A stretch of DNA of 5,952 nt from Geobacter sp. (GTDB lineage: Bacteria; Desulfobacterota; Desulfuromonadia; Geobacterales; Pseudopelobacteraceae), in assembly GCA_027346925.1 (NCBI GenBank), contig DAIERH010000148.1:1-5952 (forward strand), in the 5' to 3' direction. This document shows positions 1-5,952 of the stretch, one piece after another (the stretch's first letter is position 1; each line of letters opens with the position of its first letter). The position numbers and the translations under genes are program-made. The notes under the pieces are model-generated. The model saw nothing but the letters and a program-made list of their open reading frames with translations. It was not told where the DNA came from and searched no databases.

Positions 1-120
1 GGCCGCCCCCATGGGAAGGCCGGGATGGCCGGAATTGGCCTTTTCCACCGCATCGACGGCGAGAAAACGGATGGCGTCGGCGCAGAGCCGGGCCTGGGGT
101 GCTGGGATGACTGACTGCAT
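1..120 (-). CDS. tkt: Transketolase, N-terminal fragment (cut by window edge)
   Basis: Only the first 40 codons are inside the window, read from the ATG at 118-120 to base 1. The peptide has the transketolase N-terminal signature: a helix of the type DAIRFLAVDAVEKAN followed by SGHPGLPMGAA, with the conserved SGHPG histidine at residue 32. In the family this histidine lies in the thiamine-diphosphate active site. The DAVxKANSGHPGxPMG form is that of full-length transketolase rather than the N-terminal half of split archaeal-type enzymes, though the rest is not visible. Known role: cytosolic, thiamine-diphosphate- and Mg-dependent transfer of two-carbon ketol units in the pentose phosphate pathway. 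A Shine-Dalgarno AAAGGAA (minus strand, bases 127-133) sits at a normal distance from the ATG and supports this start. The gene follows the thiL stop by 20 bp on the same strand with no terminator between, so it is probably co-transcribed with the enzyme that makes its cofactor. Confidence 0.92.
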   Translation of the reverse strand, partial: MQSVIPAPQARLCADAIRFLAVDAVEKANSGHPGLPMGAA

Positions 121-140
121 TGACTGTTCCTTTCGGATGA

Positions 141-1171
141 TTATGTGAAATGGGTGAAACCGTGGCTTTGGGGGATGTATTCCGTACCGTCGGGGGCTAC
201 GACACGCACCCCCGGCAGGCTCGTTACTATACCAACAGGCACGCCATCAATGCCACACTTTTTCATAAGCTTGACAATTTTTTCATGGTTGGCGGGCGGA
301 GCGGTGAAGGCCAGTTCATAATCCTCGCCGCCGGTAAGGGCATGCTGGTAGGGAGACGTGGGGAGCACGGAGGCAACGCTACGGAAGGCAGGGGAGAGTG
401 GCACCGCATCGAGACGGATCGTGCCGCCCACACCGGACAGCTCGGCAATATGCTCGAAATCGGCCACAAGCCCGTCGCTGATGTCGATCATGGCACTGAC
501 CAGGCCCGCCTCGGCCAGGCTGCGGCCAGCCGCCGCACGTGGGGTCGGGTCCAGCAGGCGGGAGAGGAGGAATTGCTCCGCAGCGTCACAGGCTTCACCG
601 GAAACGCCCCCCCTCCCTTGACGGGAGGGGGTAATTGTGCCCTCCAGCAGCGCCAGCCCCTGGGCCGCGTCCCCCAGGGTGCCGGTAACCCATATCTCGT
701 CGCCGGACCGGGCGCCCGAGCGCCGCACGATCAGCTCCGGGTGCTGCTCTCCCATGATGGTGACGGAGATGATCAGGCCGTTCCGCGAGGAGCAGGTATC
801 GCCGCCGATCAGGGTGACGCCGTGCTCCCGTGCCATGGAGAGAAAACCGCGGGTGAATTCATCGAGAAAATCAAGGGGAAGATTGGCGGGAACCGCCAAT
901 GAAAGCGTTGCCCAGAGGGGGATGCCCCCCATGGCGGCGATGTCGGAGATATTGACCGCCAGGGACTTGCGTCCCAGGCGGTACGGGTCGTGCCAGGACA
1001 GCCGGAAATGCACGTCCTCCAGCAGCATGTCGGTGGAGGTGAGAAGCTGCATGCCGGGGGTGAGGGCCGTGACGGCGGCGTCATCGCCGATGCCGGTAAT
1101 GACGCCGTTACCGCCGGCGACATTGGCGGCAATGCGGGAGATCAGGCCGAATTCGCCCAGATCTCCGAGCT

Positions 1172-1175
<4 letters not shown>
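141..1175 (-). CDS. thiL: Thiamine-monophosphate kinase ThiL
   Basis: ThiL phosphorylates thiamine monophosphate with ATP to give thiamine diphosphate, the last step of thiamine cofactor synthesis, in the cytosol. The 344-residue product has the family signatures in order: LGEFGLI at 6-12, GIGDDAAV at 28-35 (Mg/ATP-binding aspartates), STDMLLEDVHF at 47-57, GRKSLAVNISDIAAMGG at 68-84, GGDT at 124-127, VTGTLGDAAQGLALL at 163-177, DISDGL at 231-236 and TGGEDYEL at 281-288. E. coli ThiL is about 325 residues. The extra length falls mainly at residues 180-198, between the GLALL helix and the FLLSRLLDPTPR segment, where a DNA palindrome lies. The start is GTG at 1173-1175, overlapping the lon stop in a GTGA. 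A GAGG Shine-Dalgarno (bases 1183-1186) is spaced 7 nt from it. Translation is probably coupled to lon. All key motifs are intact, so the enzyme is likely functional. Identity is firm. Confidence 0.96.
609..631. repeat. Perfect 9-bp hairpin palindrome inside thiL (REP-like)
   Basis: On the plus strand the arms are CCCCCTCCC (609-617) and GGGAGGGGG (623-631), perfectly complementary, with a 5-nt loop TTGAC. Read in the thiL frame on the minus strand, the element encodes residues 182-189 (TPSRQGRG). It lies where ThiL carries about 11 more residues than I recall for E. coli ThiL. The shape, a short GC-rich stem with a small loop tolerated in frame, resembles REP-type palindromes, and similar peptides appear where such repeats read into proteins. 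The hairpin is seen directly; that it is a dispersed repeat is inference, because there is only one copy in the window. It could also be a chance palindrome in GC-rich coding DNA, or an mRNA structure. Confidence 0.6.
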
Positions 1176-3621
<2,446 letters not shown>

Positions 3622-3625
<4 letters not shown>

Positions 3626-4056
3626 TCGTCAATCTCCTTTATGGGAACCTGCCGGTCACCTGTTTTCGGGCATACCACCCGCAACACGCCCCGCCGGTAC
3701 TGGGCGGTAATGGCACGGGAATCGATATTGCCGGGGATATGCACGGCGTGATGAAAATGGCCGTAGCTCCGCTCCACGCAAATAAAACAGCCCTCGTTCT
3801 GTTCCCGTGGCTTGAATGCCTCCAGCACGAGGGTGAAGCCGCTCACCCGCAGACTGATGTCCTCCAGCCGGAAACCGGGCAGATCGAACTCCAGGATGAT
3901 GCCGTCACCGGTTTCATAGATATCGATCAGAGGCCGGTTCTCCGCCTCGTCCAGCCCGTCCCGCATTTCAAGGGAATGCAGCAGGCTCCTGATCTCGCCG
4001 ACCTGCCGGCTGAATATCTCCCGATGGTACGGCTTCCTGCCTGAAAAGCGTGGCAT
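3622..4056 (-). CDS. hsp20: Small heat-shock protein, Hsp20/alpha-crystallin family
   Basis: Small heat-shock proteins are ATP-independent holdases that keep unfolding proteins soluble for refolding or proteolysis. Numbered from the ATG at 4054-4056 the product has 144 residues: a short N-terminal arm (1-40), an alpha-crystallin domain from PLIDIYE at 42 to about 130, and a C-terminal extension. Family signatures are LEFDLPGF near 55-62, ERSYGHFHHAVHIPG at 95-109 (family pattern ERxxGxFxRxxxLP), the GVL motif at 123-125, and a C-terminal VPI at 137-139 that fits the IxI/V oligomerisation motif. An in-frame TTG at 4069-4071 would add five residues, but no purine-rich site precedes it, whereas the ATG has a weak GGGTG upstream, so I prefer the ATG. 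Cys90 and Cys93 form a CxxC and there is a third cysteine at 129, which is unusual. The stop overlaps the lon TTG start, so it probably works with Lon as chaperone and protease. Confidence 0.93.
3634..3640 (-). promoter_or_regulatory. Ribosome binding site fixing the TTG start of lon
   Basis: On the minus strand AAAGGAG lies within the last codons of hsp20, exactly 8 nt before the TTG at 3623-3625. It is the strongest Shine-Dalgarno in the window, and no ATG or GTG lies nearby in the lon frame. It therefore decides the TTG start and places lon initiation over the hsp20 stop codon. Confidence 0.8.
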
Positions 4057-4114
4057 AGCGACACCCGTCAATGGAAATGTGCTACCGAGACAGCCTCTTC
4101 AAATATACCTAGAT

Positions 4115-4143
4115 GATGTAACCATTCCTGGTGCTGTTGTCAA
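4115..4143 (-). promoter_or_regulatory. Candidate promoter for the hsp20-lon-thiL-tkt operon (proximal)
   Basis: The minus strand has a perfect sigma70 -35 TTGACA (bases 4138-4143), a 17-bp spacer, and a poor -10 TACATC (4115-4120, 3 of 6 matches). Predicted transcription would start near 4108, about 50 nt before the hsp20 ATG. The -35 lies inside the palindrome at 4135-4154. A sigma32-like reading (CTTGAC in place of CTTGAA) is possible, but no CCCCAT-type -10 follows. Low confidence. Confidence 0.3.
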
Positions 4144-4154
4144 GGTTGACGACA
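4135..4154. promoter_or_regulatory. 20-bp near-perfect palindrome, operator-like
   Basis: The plus strand reads TGTTGTCAA (4135-4143), GG (4144-4145), TTGACGACA (4146-4154). The arms pair at 8 of 9 positions; the one mismatch is 4138 T against 4151 G. It lies in the divergent hsp20/speA region, immediately downstream of one candidate hsp20 -10 and across the -35 of the other, where a dimeric repressor would block transcription. It is not the CIRCE element, whose TTAGCACTC-type arms are absent. Which regulator binds, if any, cannot be told from the sequence. Confidence 0.45.
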
Positions 4155-4162
4155 TTGTAACA
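4154..4162 (-). promoter_or_regulatory. Candidate extended -10 promoter for the hsp20 operon (distal)
   Basis: The minus strand reads TGTTACAAT: a TGn extension plus TACAAT, matching TATAAT at 5 of 6 positions. No recognisable -35 lies 16-18 bp upstream, but extended -10 promoters can work without one. Transcription would start near 4147, inside the palindrome, giving a 5' leader of about 90 nt before the hsp20 ATG. The match is good but short, so the call is tentative. Confidence 0.35.
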
Positions 4163-4182
4163 CTCCGATGCGGAAAAAACGA

Positions 4183-4211
4183 TTGACACGGGGGCGGGAT
4201 TGCAGGATATT
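4183..4211 (+). promoter_or_regulatory. Candidate sigma70 promoter of speA
   Basis: A perfect -35 TTGACA (4183-4188) and a -10 GATATT (4206-4211, 4 of 6 matches with the important second A and last T present) are separated by exactly 17 bp. Transcription would begin near 4218 and read toward speA. The spacer is very G-rich (GGGGGCGGG). It is the best promoter match in the intergenic region. Confidence 0.5.
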
Positions 4212-4330
4212 TTCCAGTCTTTTGCATAGTTGTGGGTCATGCATCTATCCCCCTGACCGGCTCAACACACGGTAAGACCGCTGGGGACACCTGGATATAG
4301 CAGACAATTTCGTACTCCGGAGAGCCGACT
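4212..4330 (+). other. speA 5' untranslated leader with possible RNA structure
   Basis: About 113 nt separate the predicted speA transcription start from its ATG. No gene, tRNA or riboswitch that I can name is present. Complementary segments are visible: TCCCC (4248-4252) with GGGGA (4283-4287); ACCG (4256-4259) or ACCG (4277-4280), each able to pair with CGGT (4270-4273); and CGGCTC (4258-4263) with GAGCCG (4322-4327), which overlaps the ribosome binding site. These pairings are partly exclusive, but all are short, so any switching is speculative. Confidence 0.3.
4319..4322 (+). promoter_or_regulatory. Ribosome binding site of speA
   Basis: GGAG lies 8 nt before the ATG at 4331-4333 and supports that start. 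It is the right half of a CTCCGGAG palindrome (4315-4322) and abuts a 6-base segment complementary to the upstream leader. Confidence 0.65.
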
Positions 4331-5952
4331 ATGGAACGCTGGGCAATAAACGACTCCGCCAAGATCTACAACCTGGACAACTGGGGTGCCGACTTGTTCT
4401 CGATCAACAAGAAGGGGAACATCTGCGTCCATCCCTCCTCCACCTCCAAGCAATCCATCGATCTGCGCGTCCTGGTGGACGATCTGATCAAACGCAAGAT
4501 CAAGCCCCCCATCCTGTTGCGCTTCATGGACGTCCTCCAGGGGCGGATCGCCTCCATCAACCGGGTCTTCAAGAGTGCCATCCAGGAAAACGACTATCCC
4601 GCCAAGTACCAGACCTTCTTTCCCATCAAGGTCAACCAGCAGCGCCAGGTGGTGGAGGCCATCGCCAGCTTCGGCAAGCGCTACAACATCGGCCTGGAGG
4701 TCGGCTCCAAACCGGAACTGGTGGCGGCCATTTCCATCTCCACCGGCAATGGCCTGCCGATCATCTGCAACGGCTACAAGGATGCCGAATACATCGAGAC
4801 CGTGCTCTATGCCACCAAGATCGGCTACGACATCACCCTGGTGGTGGAGAAGCTCTTCGAACTGGAAAAGATCATCTCCCTGTCGAAAAAGACCGGCATC
4901 CGGCCCAAGCTGGGCATCAGGGTCAAGCTGTCGTCCAAGGGAACCGGCAAGTGGGCCACCTCAGGCGGCGAGGACGCCAAGTTCGGCCTGCGCATGTCCG
5001 AGATCATCGCGGCCATCCGCATGCTGGAGGAACAGGAGTTGATCGACAGCGTCAAGCTGCTGCACTTCCATATCGGCAGCCAGATCACCAAGATCGACAA
5101 GATCAAGACCGCCTTGATCGAGGGGGCCCGCATCTACACCGAGATGAAGAAGTTGGGGGTCGGCATAGAGTATATGGACATCGGCGGCGGCCTGGGGGTC
5201 GATTACGACGGTTCCAAGTCGAGCTATTTCTCCAGCGTCAATTATACGGTGGAGGAGTATGCCAACGACGTCATCTACCAGATCAAGAACATCTGCGACG
5301 AGGCCGGGGTGGAGTGCCCCAACATCATCTCCGAATCTGGCCGCGCCACCGTGGCCCACTACTCGGTGCTGGTCACCAACGTCCTCAACACCAACACCCA
5401 GAACCTGATGCCCGACTTCGAGGAGATCCTTGCCCAGTCCGAGAAGCTGGCGCCCACGGTCAAGAAGCTCATGGACATCTACAAGAGCATCGACCGTTAC
5501 TCCCTGCGGGAGGATTACCACGATACCCTGCAACTGATCAACGAGGCGGTCAGCCTGTTCAACCTGGGGTATCTGACCCTCAACGACCGGGCCATCGCCG
5601 AGTGGCTCTACGCCAAGATCATCCGGAAGATCAACAGCATCGTGGAGAAGATCAAGCCGATTCCCGAGGAGTTGCAGAATTTCCAGCTGGCCCTGCGCCA
5701 GACCTACTTCGCCAACTTTTCCCTTTTCCAGTCCATCCCCGACTCCTGGGCCATCGACCAACTCTTCCCGATCATGCCCTTGCAACGGCTCAACCAGAAG
5801 CCGGACGTCATGGCGTCCATCGCCGACATCACCTGTGATTCGGACGGCGAGATCACCAGCTTCGTGGGCGAGAGCGGCCGAACCAAATCCCTGCCCCTGC
5901 ACAAGATCCGCAAGGACGAGGACTACTACATCGGCTTTTTCCTGATCGGCGC
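4331..5952 (+). CDS. speA: Biosynthetic arginine decarboxylase SpeA, 3' end cut by window edge
   Basis: The frame stays open from the ATG to the last base: 540 codons plus two bases of a gene that usually encodes about 630-660 residues. SpeA is a PLP- and Mg-dependent enzyme of the alanine-racemase-fold (fold III) group that decarboxylates arginine to agmatine, the entry to putrescine and spermidine. Visible motifs are FFPIKVNQQ with the PLP-binding lysine at 100, SGGEDAKFGL at 211-220, HFHIGSQI at 245-252, the phosphate-binding GGGLGVDYDG at 285-294, ESGRA at 335-339, and the C-terminal active-site segment DITCDSDGEI with Cys502. The helical insertion between the barrel and the C-terminal beta domain, typical of SpeA, spans about 365-470 and separates it from DapA/LysA-type relatives. 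There is no signal peptide, so it is expected to be cytosolic. It is divergent from the hsp20 operon, with its own promoter candidate and leader. Nothing looks broken. Confidence 0.97.
   Translation, partial: MERWAINDSAKIYNLDNWGADLFSINKKGNICVHPSSTSKQSIDLRVLVDDLIKRKIKPPILLRFMDVLQGRIASINRVFKSAIQENDYPAKYQTFFPIKVNQQRQVVEAIASFGKRYNIGLEVGSKPELVAAISISTGNGLPIICNGYKDAEYIETVLYATKIGYDITLVVEKLFELEKIISLSKKTGIRPKLGIRVKLSSKGTGKWATSGGEDAKFGLRMSEIIAAIRMLEEQELIDSVKLLHFHIGSQITKIDKIKTALIEGARIYTEMKKLGVGIEYMDIGGGLGVDYDGSKSSYFSSVNYTVEEYANDVIYQIKNICDEAGVECPNIISESGRATVAHYSVLVTNVLNTNTQNLMPDFEEILAQSEKLAPTVKKLMDIYKSIDRYSLREDYHDTLQLINEAVSLFNLGYLTLNDRAIAEWLYAKIIRKINSIVEKIKPIPEELQNFQLALRQTYFANFSLFQSIPDSWAIDQLFPIMPLQRLNQKPDVMASIADITCDSDGEITSFVGESGRTKSLPLHKIRKDEDYYIGFFLIG

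Noticed and set aside
150..902. Open frame (250 codons) on the plus strand, antisense to thiL
   Set aside because: No domain recognised and an Arg/Gly/Gln-rich composition typical of an antisense frame; thiL is unambiguous on the other strand.
4189..4204. Possible sigma54 promoter upstream of speA (GG and GC dinucleotides at -24/-12 spacing, with a TTGCA -12 box)
   Set aside because: The -24 half matches only the GG of TGGCAC and lies in a G-run where such matches are expected by chance. The overlapping sigma70 pattern is better.
4223..4243. TGCAT...ATGCA inverted repeat in the speA leader
   Set aside because: Only 5 bp per arm with an 11-nt gap and no U-tract; too weak to call an operator or terminator.
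4239..4256. Tiny upstream reading frame MHLSP in the speA leader
   Set aside because: Five codons with no convincing ribosome binding site; frames this short are common by chance.
4057..4330. CIRCE (HrcA) element or classical sigma32 promoter expected near hsp20/lon
   Set aside because: No TTAGCACTC/GAGTGCTAA arms and no CTTGAA with a CCCCAT-type -10 at correct spacing were found on either strand.
4961..5902. Open frame (313 codons) on the minus strand, antisense to speA
   Set aside because: Low-complexity Leu/Asp/Val/Gly translation with no family signature; speA on the plus strand has all its active-site motifs here.

Overview
The window is ordinary chromosomal DNA, densely coding and GC-rich, with two divergent transcription units. 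The protein sequences most resemble the Geobacter/Pelobacter group (Geobacterales/Desulfuromonadales). This placement rests on the character of the Lon, ThiL and SpeA sequences and is recognition from memory, not a search. There are no RNA genes, CRISPR arrays or transposase genes, and no complete mobile element.

Minus strand, read from about 4160 down to 1: a small heat-shock protein (hsp20), the ATP-dependent protease LonA (lon), thiamine-monophosphate kinase (thiL), and the first 40 codons of transketolase (tkt, cut by the window edge). hsp20 and lon overlap by 3 bases within a TTGA; lon and thiL overlap by 4 bases in a GTGA; thiL and tkt are 20 bp apart. This looks like one translationally coupled operon. 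It has two functional pairs: a holdase chaperone with a protease (protein quality control), then the enzyme that makes thiamine diphosphate with an enzyme that needs it.

Plus strand, 4331 to the right edge: the first 540 codons of biosynthetic arginine decarboxylase (speA), which opens the agmatine route to polyamines. The only sizeable non-coding stretch (about 4057-4330) is the divergent control region. It holds a sigma70-like promoter and a roughly 113-nt leader for speA, two weaker promoter candidates for the hsp20 operon, and a 20-bp near-perfect palindrome placed like an operator.

The least ordinary signal is a 9-bp perfect hairpin palindrome (609-631) inside thiL. It reads through in frame and coincides with about 11 extra residues relative to E. 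coli ThiL as remembered, so it may be a REP-like palindrome that became protein-coding. Other points of note are a CxxC motif in the Hsp20 alpha-crystallin domain, non-ATG starts at the overlapped genes, and a basic Ala/Pro-rich tail on Lon. I see no convincing undescribed multi-gene system here.
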